From assembly GCA_037379885.1 (NCBI GenBank), contig JARRJC010000008.1, positions 1 through 64,000 on the forward strand: DNA of 64,000 bases. Direction: 5' to 3'. The position numbers were made by a program, and so were the translations under genes. The notes below the pieces were generated by a model. That model made no database searches. It saw only the letters and a list, made by a program, of their open reading frames with translations, and was not told where the DNA came from. Below are positions 8,400 through 16,510 of the stretch, one piece after another; the stretch's first letter is position 1; each line of letters opens with the position of its first letter. The DNA comes from Limibacillus sp. (GTDB lineage Bacteria > Pseudomonadota > Alphaproteobacteria > Kiloniellales > CECT-8803).

Positions 8400-9140
8400 A
8401 TGACCGAGAAAGTTCTGGCGGGAAAGACCGCCATCGTCACCGGCTCCGGCCGCAATATCGGCCGGGCGGTCGCCGTCGAACTGGCGCGGCGGGGCTGCAA
8501 CGTGGTCGTGAACGGCTCCTCCAACCGGGAGAACTGCGAAGCCACCGCGGCTGCCGTGTCCGCGGAGGGCGTGGAGGCGCTCGTCTGCATGGGTGACGTC
8601 AGCAAGTCGGCCACGGTCTCGGCCATAGCAGAAGAGGCCCTGGGCCGCTTCGGCACGGTGGATATCGTCATCAATAATGCTGCGATCCGCCCGCACAAGC
8701 CCTTCGTCGAGATGAGTGACGAGGATTGGCACGGCGTCATGGATGTGGGCCTGACCTCGGCCTTCTACACCTGCCGCGCCTTCATCCCGGGCATGGTCGA
8801 GCGCGGCTGGGGCCGCGTGGTCAACATGACCGGCATGAAGGCGATCCGCGGCTACAACGAGGGCGCGCCGATCTCCGCGGCCAAGAACGGGCTCTGGGGT
8901 CTCACAAAGGCGCTCTCCACGGAGTTCGCCGGGCGAGGTATCACCGTGAACGCGGTCTCCCCAGGCCAGACCAAGGTGGAAGGCCGCGACGGCACGGACC
9001 CCAAGCAGCTGGCGGCCATCCCCGTCGGCTTCATGGCCGAACCGGAGGATATCGCCGCCGTCGTCTGTTTCCTCGCCTCGCCCGAGGGACGTTTCGTTAC
9101 CGGTCAGATGATCGGCGCCAATGGGGGCGCTGCGACCTGA
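8400..9140 (+). CDS. SDR-family oxidoreductase
   Basis: The 246-residue product is a classical short-chain dehydrogenase/reductase. The Rossmann glycine motif reads VTGSGRNIGRAVAVELARRG (residues 14-33). NNAAIRP lies near residue 90. The catalytic Ser-Tyr-Lys set is shifted or altered: the region VVNMTGMKAIRGYNEGAPISAAKNG has Tyr followed later by SAAK rather than the usual YxxxK, so the canonical Tyr-x3-Lys is not seen and the chemistry is uncertain. It follows the enoyl-CoA hydratase gene by 56 bases and is likely co-transcribed with it. FabG-like annotation would be common, but the active site does not support a firm ketoreductase call. Confidence 0.85.
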   Translation: MTEKVLAGKTAIVTGSGRNIGRAVAVELARRGCNVVVNGSSNRENCEATAAAVSAEGVEALVCMGDVSKSATVSAIAEEALGRFGTVDIVINNAAIRPHKPFVEMSDEDWHGVMDVGLTSAFYTCRAFIPGMVERGWGRVVNMTGMKAIRGYNEGAPISAAKNGLWGLTKALSTEFAGRGITVNAVSPGQTKVEGRDGTDPKQLAAIPVGFMAEPEDIAAVVCFLASPEGRFVTGQMIGANGGAAT

Positions 9141-9155
9141 GTGCTTTTTGCGGCC

Positions 9156-9446
9156 TCAGTCCTGGGCGTCCTTCTCACAGGCGGTGACGGCCAAGGCGTC
9201 GGAGCGTGTGAGACCGAGGTCCCTCAGCAGATGCCCATCGATGGAGCGGAACTGTTCGCGCGCCTTGCGCTGCTCGATTCTGGTCCGGCGCCTGTCGGCG
9301 GCCTTGGCCAGCAGGCCCGCCGCAGCGCGCCACAACAAGACCAGCAGACGGCCCGCCTGGCGCACCTGCTCTCTGCTGGCGGATCCTCCCCGGCTAGGCA
9401 CGGTGAGCGCGCCGAGCGCTTGGGAACAGGATGTGTTCTGGTCCAT
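9156..9446 (-). CDS. DUF1127-domain small basic protein
   Basis: The 96-residue arginine-rich protein ends in a DUF1127 motif, REQFRSIDGHLLRDLGLTRS, at about residues 66-85. The start is set at the ATG at 9446, behind a GAGAGGGCAAGG ribosome-binding stretch; an upstream in-frame extension is unlikely because it would run through a regulatory palindrome. DUF1127 proteins are small, often stress-induced in alphaproteobacteria, and some have been linked to RNA turnover. A perfect TGTGA-N6-TCACA site lies 105 bases upstream at 9551-9566, with a TATTCA hexamer at the exact distance expected of a class II CRP promoter. It is divergent from the cyclase gene. Confidence 0.8.
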   Translation of the reverse strand: MDQNTSCSQALGALTVPSRGGSASREQVRQAGRLLVLLWRAAAGLLAKAADRRRTRIEQRKAREQFRSIDGHLLRDLGLTRSDALAVTACEKDAQD

Positions 9447-9550
9447 TGCCTTGCCCTCTCGTCTTGCGGTTCGCCCGCGACAGCCGGTTCGCGAAGAAGC
9501 GAAGCTGCCCGGTGTGGGCGCAGTGAATAGAGGCAAGTGGGTTGTTGCGC

Positions 9551-9566
9551 TGTGAAGCAGATCACA
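9551..9566. promoter_or_regulatory. CRP-type palindrome TGTGA-N6-TCACA (site 1)
   Basis: The sequence TGTGAAGCAGATCACA matches the E. coli CRP half-sites perfectly on both arms. It lies between the divergent DUF1127 gene and the cyclase gene. Reading leftward, TATTCA falls 22-27 bases past the site, which is the -10 position if the site is centred at -41.5. Reading rightward it is centred about 85 bases before the presumed start point of the cyclase promoter. Confidence 0.75.
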
Positions 9567-9631
9567 GAATCCGGGTGAAGATGAATTGCTCTCCACAGAG
9601 CTCGACTGTACTTATTTATTAGATTTCATCT

Positions 9632-9637
9632 TATAAT
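9632..9637 (+). promoter_or_regulatory. Perfect -10 hexamer for the cyclase gene
   Basis: TATAAT lies in an AT-rich patch (9611-9640), in contrast to the high-GC surroundings, and 80 bases before the chosen ATG of the cyclase gene. No strong -35 is visible at the 16-18 base spacing, which is compatible with an activator-dependent promoter. The position argues against the upstream ATG at 9649 as the translation start. Confidence 0.55.
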
Positions 9638-9717
9638 GATCTCGCGGTATGAAACGCGCGGCCTCTTTTTGGATGCCGCATTCTCCGTTGCGAGTGTTTG
9701 GTGGAGCGGGTTTTGCC

Positions 9718-12700
9718 ATGTCGGTCGAAGAGTGGCTCGCCGGGCTGGGCTTGCAGCAGTACGCCGACAGCTTTCGCGAAAACCATGTCGACGAGAGCCT
9801 GCTGAAAAGTCTGACTCTGGAGGACCTGCGCGACATCGGGGTGACCCGGGTCGGCGACCGCAGGCGCTTGCTCAACGCCATCGCCCTTTTGAATCAAAAG
9901 CGGCCCGAAGAGCCTTCCGAAGAAACCCGTGAACCCTCCGGCCCTGAGCCTGACATCGACCAGGATGCCCTGGACGACGCCGGCCGCGCGGTCGCACCCG
10001 ACGACAGCGATCTCGGCGAGCGCCGCACAGTTACGGTGCTGTTCTCCGATCTGGTCGACTCGACCGAACTCTCCACCCGGCACGACCCGGAGGAGCTCGG
10101 TGAGATCATGAAGCGCTACCGCGACGTCTGTGCTGAAACCATCGAGCGCTTCGGCGGTTATGTCGCGCGCTTCATGGGCGACGGCGTGCTGGCCTATTTC
10201 GGCTATCCGGCCGCGACCGAGAATGCCCCTGAGAGCGCCCTGCGCGCGGGGCTTGCGATCAACGAAGCGGTTCCCGCGCTCGAGATTTCAGACCTCGATC
10301 CGGAGATGACCCTGCGCACCCGCGTGGGGGTGGCGACCGGACTGGTGGTGGTCGGCGACCGAGTCGGCAAGGGGGCCGCCTCTGAGAGCGGCATCTCGGG
10401 CGAGACGCCCAATCTGGCGGCCCGCTTCCAGCAGATCGCAGCGCCCGGCCAGTTGATCTGCGGGCAGGTCACGCTGCGTCTGGCCGAAGGTCTCTTCGAG
10501 TCCGAAGAGTTGCCGCCGCAGAAGATCAAGGGCTTTGAGGACCTGATCAAGACCTACCGCATCCTTGGTGAGCGTCAGGTGGAAAGCCGCTTTGTCGCAA
10601 GGAACCACGGCGGCGCAAGGCTGATCGGACGCACCCAGGAGAAGGCCCTGCTGCACGACCGCTGGGCGACGGCCTGCGAGAACGAGGGGCAGGTGGTTCT
10701 GATCACCGGGGACCCAGGCATCGGCAAGTCGCGACTCCTGCAGGAGTTCTTGGGTGACATCGCCTCCGAGCGGCACTTCCGCATCGCCTTCCAATGTTCG
10801 CCCGCCTTCCGGGACAGCGCGCTCTATCCCGCACGCCGCCAGTTGGAGATGGCGGCGGGCTTCAGTGCGGGTGACGACGCGCAGACCAAGCGCGAGAAGC
10901 TGGGCGCAGCTCTCAGGTCGATACCGGAGACGCTACGATTCCAAGCGGACTTGGAGCTCTTTCTCGATATCCAGGAGCCGGGCGCCCAGGATCAGCCCCC
11001 GCCGGAGCAGGCCCGCGCCGCGGCGCTCTTCGCGCTCTGCGAGCGGATCATGCTGGCCTCCGAACTGCGCCCGGTGCTCTGCATTCTTGAGGACGCGCAC
11101 TGGATCGACCCCTCGACCCTCGACCTTTTCACCATGTTGCTGGAGCGGGTTCAGACGGCGGCGGTCCTGGTGGTGGTCACCTTCCGGCCGGAGTTTACCA
11201 GCCCCTGGACGCAACTGCCTTATGCGACGCTGCTGAAGCTTTCGCGTCTCAGCCGCACGCAGAGTCAGCACCTGATCGAAGCCCTGTTGGAGGGCCGCAC
11301 ACTGCCCGGCGACTCTCTCGCCAAGGTGATCGAGAAGACCGACGGCATCCCCTTCTTCATTGAAGAGGTGCTGCGTTCGCTGATCGAGAGCGGCGATCTG
11401 GAGGAGGCGGGCGGCGCGGCGCGCGCGGCGGGGTCGATCCCCGACAGCCTCAACGACACGTTGCTCTCCCGCCTGGACCGCGATCCCGACGCCAAGCGGG
11501 TCGCCCAGGTCGCCTCGGTCATTGGCCGGGAGTTTTCCGCCGGGCTGCTTTCCGACCTGACGGGCATGCCGCCCGATCTGTTGGAAAGCGCCCTGGCGAG
11601 CTTGGTCTCCTCCTCGATCATCCTGCGCAGCCACAGTCCCTCGGGTCCGAGCTACAGCTTCAAGCACGGGCTGCTGCAGGAGGCAGCTTACGCGACCCTG
11701 CTGCTGCGCAACCGGCGGCGGCTGCATCAGCGCACCGCGGAGCTTTTGCTTTCCAACAACGGAGACCTTGCGCGCTATCAACCCGAAATCATCGCGCGTC
11801 ACTACGATGAAGCCGGTATGCCGGAGCAAGCCGCCGAGGCCTGGCTTGCCGCCGGGCGCTACGCGGTCGGCCGGGGCGCCTACCGTGAAGCCCTTCAGCA
11901 TCTGAAGGACGGCCTGACGGCCGTGTCCTGCCTTCAGGACACGCCGCAGCGCCATCGTCTCGAACTGCCCCTGCAAATGTGCGTTGCGGAGACGCTGCGT
12001 TCGGCGCGCTTTACTGGCGGCGACGATGCGAAGAAGGCCTGCAAGCGGGCCCGCAGGCTCTGCGAGCTGCTGGGCGACACCGCGAACCTCATGAAGGTCT
12101 TGAGGCTGGAGTTCAGCTTGAACTTCAACCGGCCGGACATCCAGGGGGTGAAGCAGGTGACCCGCGAGTTCACGGTGCTGGCCGAGCGCACGAACGACCC
12201 CATCGCCTACCTGCTGGGCCATCAGAGCCGGGGGTGCCTGAACGTCTTCATGGGCGACTTCGAGGCGGGCGACCATGAGCTGAGATGCGCTCTCGAAGTC
12301 GCGCAGTCGATCAAGGAGGAGGGGGTGCTGCGCTCACTGCACTTCCCGACCACGGCGCTCAATTACCTGACCTTCGCCAACCTATTGATGGGCCGGGTGG
12401 AGACGGCGTCGGGCTTCTGGGAGGAGGCGTTGGAGGTCGCCGCCAAGGACGGCAAGTTCGCGCGTATCCTGGGACTCAGCAACAGCCTCATCTTCCAGCT
12501 GCTGCAACGCAACGATAAGGGCTACCGCGACCATATCAGCGAGATCAGCGCCTCTTCCGCCATTCTCGGCAGCAACTACTGGCAGCAGCTTTTGCGCCTG
12601 CATCAAGGCCTGATCCTCGCAGCCGAGGGAGACATGGATTACGCGCAGGGCCTGGTGTCGAACGCCGTGAAGGTCTTCAAGGAGAACGCCATCGAGATCG

Positions 12701-13110
12701 AGGTGCCCTTCTATCTCGGCATTCTGGCCGAACGGCTCTTGAACCGGGGCAAGGCGGACATGGCGCGGGAGATTCTGGGCGACGCCGTGATGCGCGCGGA
12801 GAAGACCGGGGAGCGCTGGTTCCTGGCGGAACTTTACCGGCTGCGCGGCCTGGCGATGCTTGAGGAGGAACCGGGCTCCGCTCTCTTCAACCTCCGCCAG
12901 GCGCTGAGCACGGCGGAGAAGCAACACGCGGCGCTGTTCCGCCTGCGGGCGGCGGCGAGCCTCTTGGAAATCAGCGAAGGTTCGACGGCCCAGCGCCAAG
13001 CCAGGCAGGCCTTGGAAGAGGCGCTGGAGTTCTTCGAAGGCGAGACGGCGCGCGCGCTTCCCGATGTCCGCATGGCCGAAGCACTGCTCTCGAAGTCGAG
13101 TGCGGCCTGA
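9718..13110 (+). CDS. SAM domain - class III nucleotidyl cyclase - AAA ATPase - TPR protein
   Basis: The 1130-residue protein has four parts. Residues 1-60 are a SAM domain (EEWLAGLGLQQYADSFREN). Residues ~100-280 are a class III cyclase domain with metal-binding Asp residues in VLFSDLVDST and FMGDGVLAYFG and the transition-state pair in GETPNLAAR. Residues ~300-600 are an AAA/NACHT-like ATPase with Walker A GDPGIGKS near residue 331 and Walker B CILEDAH near 454. The rest is TPR-like helices. The family makes cAMP (or cGMP) under control of its C-terminal sensor. Where cAMP-makers usually carry Lys two residues before the second metal motif, this protein has Arg (ARFMGDG). The start at 9718 is chosen for GGAG 12 bases upstream and domain boundary; an ATG at 9649 would lie beside the -10. 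A Crp-type regulator follows 18 bases downstream. Confidence 0.9.
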   Translation: MSVEEWLAGLGLQQYADSFRENHVDESLLKSLTLEDLRDIGVTRVGDRRRLLNAIALLNQKRPEEPSEETREPSGPEPDIDQDALDDAGRAVAPDDSDLGERRTVTVLFSDLVDSTELSTRHDPEELGEIMKRYRDVCAETIERFGGYVARFMGDGVLAYFGYPAATENAPESALRAGLAINEAVPALEISDLDPEMTLRTRVGVATGLVVVGDRVGKGAASESGISGETPNLAARFQQIAAPGQLICGQVTLRLAEGLFESEELPPQKIKGFEDLIKTYRILGERQVESRFVARNHGGARLIGRTQEKALLHDRWATACENEGQVVLITGDPGIGKSRLLQEFLGDIASERHFRIAFQCSPAFRDSALYPARRQLEMAAGFSAGDDAQTKREKLGAALRSIPETLRFQADLELFLDIQEPGAQDQPPPEQARAAALFALCERIMLASELRPVLCILEDAHWIDPSTLDLFTMLLERVQTAAVLVVVTFRPEFTSPWTQLPYATLLKLSRLSRTQSQHLIEALLEGRTLPGDSLAKVIEKTDGIPFFIEEVLRSLIESGDLEEAGGAARAAGSIPDSLNDTLLSRLDRDPDAKRVAQVASVIGREFSAGLLSDLTGMPPDLLESALASLVSSSIILRSHSPSGPSYSFKHGLLQEAAYATLLLRNRRRLHQRTAELLLSNNGDLARYQPEIIARHYDEAGMPEQAAEAWLAAGRYAVGRGAYREALQHLKDGLTAVSCLQDTPQRHRLELPLQMCVAETLRSARFTGGDDAKKACKRARRLCELLGDTANLMKVLRLEFSLNFNRPDIQGVKQVTREFTVLAERTNDPIAYLLGHQSRGCLNVFMGDFEAGDHELRCALEVAQSIKEEGVLRSLHFPTTALNYLTFANLLMGRVETASGFWEEALEVAAKDGKFARILGLSNSLIFQLLQRNDKGYRDHISEISASSAILGSNYWQQLLRLHQGLILAAEGDMDYAQGLVSNAVKVFKENAIEIEVPFYLGILAERLLNRGKADMAREILGDAVMRAEKTGERWFLAELYRLRGLAMLEEEPGSALFNLRQALSTAEKQHAALFRLRAAASLLEISEGSTAQRQARQALEEALEFFEGETARALPDVRMAEALLSKSSAA

Positions 13111-13128
13111 CATGACCCGGACTCTGCT

Positions 13129-13851
13129 ATGACCCGGACCCCGCACAGCGGCAGTGAGCGCCGGCGGCGCATGCTTGCCTCCTCCTTCGTTTTCGCCGGC
13201 ATGCCCGGGGAGCTTCTGGACGAGGTGGCGGCGGCCTGCCGCACCCGCTCCGTCGAGGCCGGGGCCTTCGTCTTTCACCTGGGCGATCCCGGCGACGCGC
13301 TCTTCGGGGTCATCTCCGGCAGCGTCAGGATCTGGATTCCCGGCACCCGGGGGCGCGAGCTGACCGTGACGCACATGGAGGAGGGCGACATTTTCGGCGA
13401 GATCGCGCTGCTCGACGGCTTGGACAGGACCGCCAACGCCAATGCCCTCACCGCGACGCAGCTCCTGGTGCTGGAGCGGCCGCTTTTCCTTGAGATCATG
13501 CGGCGCGAGCCGGACTTGAGCCTTCACGTGATCGAGTTGCTCTGCGAGAAGCTGCGAGGTGAGATCATTCGTTCCACCGAGGATATCTTCCTTGAGTTGA
13601 AGGTGCGGCTTGCCAAGCGGCTGCTCGCCCTGATGATGGGCTACGGCAAGCCGGAAGCGGGCAGCGGTGATCTGGTGCTGCGCATATCGCAGGAGGAGCT
13701 GGGCAACATGCTGGGGGTCTCGCGCGAGGCGGTGAACAAGCAGCTCAACCTCTGGGCGCGCCAGGACATCCTCTCGATCCGGCACGGCAAGATCACCCTG
13801 CACGACCAGGCCGCGCTGGAAAGCGCCGCCTCGCCGGAGGGCGACGACTAA
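13129..13851 (+). CDS. Crp/Fnr-family cyclic-nucleotide-responsive regulator (1)
   Basis: The 240-residue protein has an N-terminal cyclic-nucleotide-binding domain and a C-terminal winged helix. The phosphate-binding cassette reads GEIALLDGLDRTANANA (about residues 89-105), keeping the Glu and Arg that hold cAMP in CRP. The recognition helix region is QEELGNMLGVSREAVNKQL, so CRP's R180 and E181 are kept and R185 is replaced by Lys. No FNR-type Cys cluster is present. The gene starts 18 bases after the cyclase stop, so producer and receptor of the second messenger are probably one transcript. The start region is a 17-bp imperfect duplication (13112 and 13129), giving two nearby ATGs in different frames. 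Confidence 0.9.
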   Translation: MTRTPHSGSERRRRMLASSFVFAGMPGELLDEVAAACRTRSVEAGAFVFHLGDPGDALFGVISGSVRIWIPGTRGRELTVTHMEEGDIFGEIALLDGLDRTANANALTATQLLVLERPLFLEIMRREPDLSLHVIELLCEKLRGEIIRSTEDIFLELKVRLAKRLLALMMGYGKPEAGSGDLVLRISQEELGNMLGVSREAVNKQLNLWARQDILSIRHGKITLHDQAALESAASPEGDD

Positions 13852-14843
13852 AGGATCGCCGCGGCGCTGCGTTCCCTTGTCTGCGGCTCCATCCTTCTCC
13901 TGTCCTCTCCGGCGCAGCAGCGTCCGATGGCGTCCAGATGCCGGTGGTCGGTGCCACAGCAGCCGCCCAGGACCGTGATCTGCGGCTGAAGGGCTCGGAC
14001 CGCGCGGTAGGAGGCGCCGAGCGCCAGCGCATCCCCATCGTCGAGGGTCTTGGCATCGTCCAGCTCCGCGTGGCTGAGCGCCGAGGCATTGGCGCGCAGA
14101 CCCCTGATCCGGCGCACCCAATCCTCCTGGCATTCAATGGTGTTCCAGAAGTGCGTGGGATGGGCGCAGTTGATCATGAAGAAGGCCGGATACCCGTCCG
14201 TCCGGCGGTCAACGAAGGTGATTGCCTCCTTCAAGGTCTCGCCGGAGGGCAGGCGGCCGTCGGTCTCGACGGTGAAGGAAACCGCGACGGGAAGGCCGAG
14301 GTCCCGGGCGGCGAGGGCGATGCCGGCTGCTTCGGCGGCGTTCGTCATGGTGATGGCCGAGAGCATCTCGACGCCGGCTTCTGCGAGATGCCCGGCGAGG
14401 AAGGCGTGATAGTCGCGGGCCGCTTCGGGGGTGGTGCGTTCAGTGACCTGGTAGCCGTCGCCGCGCGGGCCCATCGCGCCGTTCAGGATCATCGGTTTCG
14501 ATGCTTGGTAGAGGGTCCGAACCTCTTCGATTAGGCGGACCGAGGCCCGGATGGCGTCGGCGAGATCGGCCTCGCCGTAGCCGAGCTTCAGGCCCCAGTC
14601 CGGACTGGCGCGCCAGGTCGCGCTGTCCAGGATAAAGCCGAGGCCGCGCTCGTTCGCGATCTTCGCGTAGCGGGCGAAATAGTCGTGAAGCGCCTGCCGG
14701 CCGCGCGCGCTGCGCAGCAGGTCGAAGGCGCAGAGCTGCGGCAGATCCAAGCCCTCGTGAAAAATCATGCTGGTCTCCAGACCGCCGTCGGTGAGGTAAA
14801 TCTCTTCATTGGAGGGGTCTTGCCAGAGGTCGTCTGCAGTCAT
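13848..14843 (-). CDS. Homocysteine S-methyltransferase family protein
   Basis: The 331-residue protein is a zinc-dependent TIM-barrel methyltransferase of the MmuM/BhmT type. It begins with the family motif LTDGGLETSMIF near residue 15. The zinc thiols are in FMINCAHP and the C-terminal GGCCGTDHRHL. Such enzymes transfer a methyl group to homocysteine from S-methylmethionine, betaine or related donors. The ATG at 14843 has GGAG 8 bases upstream; a longer frame starting with GTG at 14966 would begin inside a CRP-type palindrome and is rejected. The palindrome at 14952-14967 lies 109 bases upstream, like the other members of the local regulon. The gene ends 4 bases inside the convergent Crp gene. 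The methyl donor is unknown. Confidence 0.85.
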   Translation of the reverse strand: MTADDLWQDPSNEEIYLTDGGLETSMIFHEGLDLPQLCAFDLLRSARGRQALHDYFARYAKIANERGLGFILDSATWRASPDWGLKLGYGEADLADAIRASVRLIEEVRTLYQASKPMILNGAMGPRGDGYQVTERTTPEAARDYHAFLAGHLAEAGVEMLSAITMTNAAEAAGIALAARDLGLPVAVSFTVETDGRLPSGETLKEAITFVDRRTDGYPAFFMINCAHPTHFWNTIECQEDWVRRIRGLRANASALSHAELDDAKTLDDGDALALGASYRAVRALQPQITVLGGCCGTDHRHLDAIGRCCAGEDRRRMEPQTRERSAAAIL

Positions 14844-14951
14844 CGGGTGTCTCCATGGTGTTTCGGCGACCGGCCATGTTTGTTCGCCGGCCGAGCGGGT
14901 CTCGAATTTCTGTCGGTCCGGCAAAGCTATGCGACCGGGGAAAGGCCGGTC

Positions 14952-14967
14952 TGTGAGCCGCTTCACA
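14952..14967. promoter_or_regulatory. CRP-type palindrome TGTGA-N6-TCACA (site 2)
   Basis: The sequence TGTGAGCCGCTTCACA lies upstream of the homocysteine S-methyltransferase gene, with both half-sites perfect. A TAGCTT hexamer is at 23-28 bases past the site, within one base of the class II -10 position. It lies between two leftward genes, so it can only act on the methyltransferase. Confidence 0.7.
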
Positions 14968-15020
14968 GAGATCGCCGATGGCGGCCCCTCCCGCCTGAGG
15001 AGGAGGGGCCGCCTGGGCCG

Positions 15021-15698
15021 TCAAAGTCCGGAAGCCGCGGGGCCGCCCGGCATCTTGACCTTGCGCAGGTAGGGCAGAACGGCGTCGTAGGAACCGAAGC
15101 GCGCACGGGCATCCTCGTCGGATACGCCGGTCACGACGATCACGTCTTCGCCCGAGGTCCACTGGGCGGGGGTGGCCACTTGGTGCTCCGCCGTCAACTG
15201 GATGGAATCGATGGCGCGCAGGATCTCGTCGAAGTTACGTCCGGTGGTCATGGGATAGGTGAGGATCAGTTTGATCTTCTTGTCCGGCCCGATGACGAAG
15301 ACCGAGCGCACGGTCGCGTTGTCCGCCGCCGTGCGGCCCTCCGCGCTGTCCCCGGCGTCTGCGGGCAGCATGCCGTAGAGCTTCGCCACCGCCAGCGTCG
15401 GGTCCCCGATCAACGGGTAGTTGACGCTGTTGCCGGTCACCGCCCGGATGTCATCCTTCCACTTGTCGTGGTTCTCGACGGGGTCGACCGAAATACCGAT
15501 GATCTTGCAGTTGCGGTCGGCGAACGCGCCGGCGAGCCCCGCCATGTAACCGAGTTCAGTGGTGCAGACGGGGGTGAAGTCCTTGGGGTGGCTGAAAAGC
15601 ACGGCGTAGCCGCGCCCGATCCAGTCATGGAAACGGATGGTTCCCGCCGTGGTCTCGGCGGTGAAATCCGGCGCCGTGTCGTTTATGCGAAGTGTCAT
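15021..15698 (-). CDS. 1-Cys (Prx6-type) peroxiredoxin
   Basis: The 225-residue protein is a peroxiredoxin of the Prx6 class. The peroxidatic Cys is C45 in PKDFTPVCTTELGYMAG, with the conserved Pro and Thr of the active site. The length and the long C-terminal domain (YDAVLPYLRKVKMPGG) match Prx6 rather than AhpC. It reduces hydrogen peroxide and organic hydroperoxides in the cytoplasm, using an external thiol reductant. The gene starts 109 bases from a CRP-type palindrome (15807-15822) and is divergent from fetAB-like iron-export genes, which suggests a shared oxidative-stress response. Confidence 0.95.
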   Translation of the reverse strand: MTLRINDTAPDFTAETTAGTIRFHDWIGRGYAVLFSHPKDFTPVCTTELGYMAGLAGAFADRNCKIIGISVDPVENHDKWKDDIRAVTGNSVNYPLIGDPTLAVAKLYGMLPADAGDSAEGRTAADNATVRSVFVIGPDKKIKLILTYPMTTGRNFDEILRAIDSIQLTAEHQVATPAQWTSGEDVIVVTGVSDEDARARFGSYDAVLPYLRKVKMPGGPAASGL

Positions 15699-15806
15699 GG
15701 TGTCGCTTCCTTCTCAAGGTCGGGTCTCCCGGCCGGGCTGCTCGGCCCGGCCGCCCTCTCGCGTTTCGAGAGGCCGCAGAGAGAGCACAAGCGGCTCAGC
15801 CTTGTG

Positions 15807-15822
15807 TGTGAAGCAGTTCACA
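15807..15822. promoter_or_regulatory. CRP-type palindrome TGTGA-N6-TCACA (site 3)
   Basis: The sequence TGTGAAGCAGTTCACA lies in the divergent promoter of the peroxiredoxin gene and the FetA-type ATPase gene. It differs from site 1 at one base of the spacer only (AGCAGT against AGCAGA). Neither direction shows a clear -10 at the class II distance, so which gene it controls is open. Confidence 0.7.
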
Positions 15823-15919
15823 GAGGGGCGGGCCGCGGCATCACGAGTTCGTGAGGGCTGCGGGGAGGTCTCCCAAGTTCTCTCTTGCCATTGCCGGGGC
15901 TTGGGCGCACCAAGGATAC

Positions 15920-16510
15920 ATGCTGTCCCTGCAAGGTCTGACCACAAGAAACCTGAAGCCCGTCAGCCTCGAGGTGGCGGATGGCGAGTGCGTCTCCGTC
16001 CAGGGGCCCTCGGGAAGCGGCAAGAGCCTTCTGCTGAGGGCCATCGCCGACCTCGACCTCAATGAAGGGCAGGCCTTCCTCGATGGCCGGGAGCGCGCCT
16101 CCATGCCCGCGCCGGAATGGCGGCGACAGGTGGTCTATCTGGCGACGGACGCCGGCTGGTGGGCTTCCGGCGTGGAGGAGCACTTCAGCGACTGGGCCGC
16201 GATAGAAGACGGCGTGGCGGCGCTCGGCCTCGATCCGGAATGCCGCCGCTGGCCGGTCAGCCGCCTTTCGACCGGGGAGCGCCAGCGTCTGGCCCTGCTG
16301 CGCGCCCTGGCCCTCTCACCGCGGGTCCTGCTGCTGGACGAGCCGACCTCCGCCCTGGACGAGAAGGCGACGGCGGCGGTCGAAGCCCTGGTCGCCCGCT
16401 ATCGCGACTCGGGCCTTTCCACGATCTGGGTATCGCACAGCCGCGAGCAGGCGCGGCGTGTCTCTCAGCGCTCCTATGAGCTCAGCCAGGGCGGTGTGGT
16501 GGCGCTATGA
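15920..16510 (+). CDS. fetA: FetA-type ABC transporter ATP-binding protein
   Basis: The 196-residue ATPase is short for an ABC protein, as usual for FetA/YbbL. Walker A is GPSGSGKS near residue 34, the signature is LSTGERQRLALLRAL near 118 and Walker B is VLLLDEPTSALDE near 138. The ATG at 15920 is preferred because AAGGA lies 6 bases upstream; an earlier start at 15851 gives an unrelated extension. In E. coli FetAB exports iron and raises peroxide resistance. The stop overlaps the start of the permease gene by 4 bases (ATGA). A CRP-type palindrome lies 98 bases upstream. Confidence 0.85.
   Translation: MLSLQGLTTRNLKPVSLEVADGECVSVQGPSGSGKSLLLRAIADLDLNEGQAFLDGRERASMPAPEWRRQVVYLATDAGWWASGVEEHFSDWAAIEDGVAALGLDPECRRWPVSRLSTGERQRLALLRALALSPRVLLLDEPTSALDEKATAAVEALVARYRDSGLSTIWVSHSREQARRVSQRSYELSQGGVVAL

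Noticed and set aside
9649-9717. Extension of the cyclase to ATG 9649
   Set aside because: It begins 12 bases after a perfect -10 hexamer, has no ribosome site, and precedes the SAM domain boundary at 9718.
14844-14966. N-terminal extension of the homocysteine S-methyltransferase to GTG 14966
   Set aside because: That start lies inside a CRP-type palindrome, while ATG 14843 has a good ribosome site.
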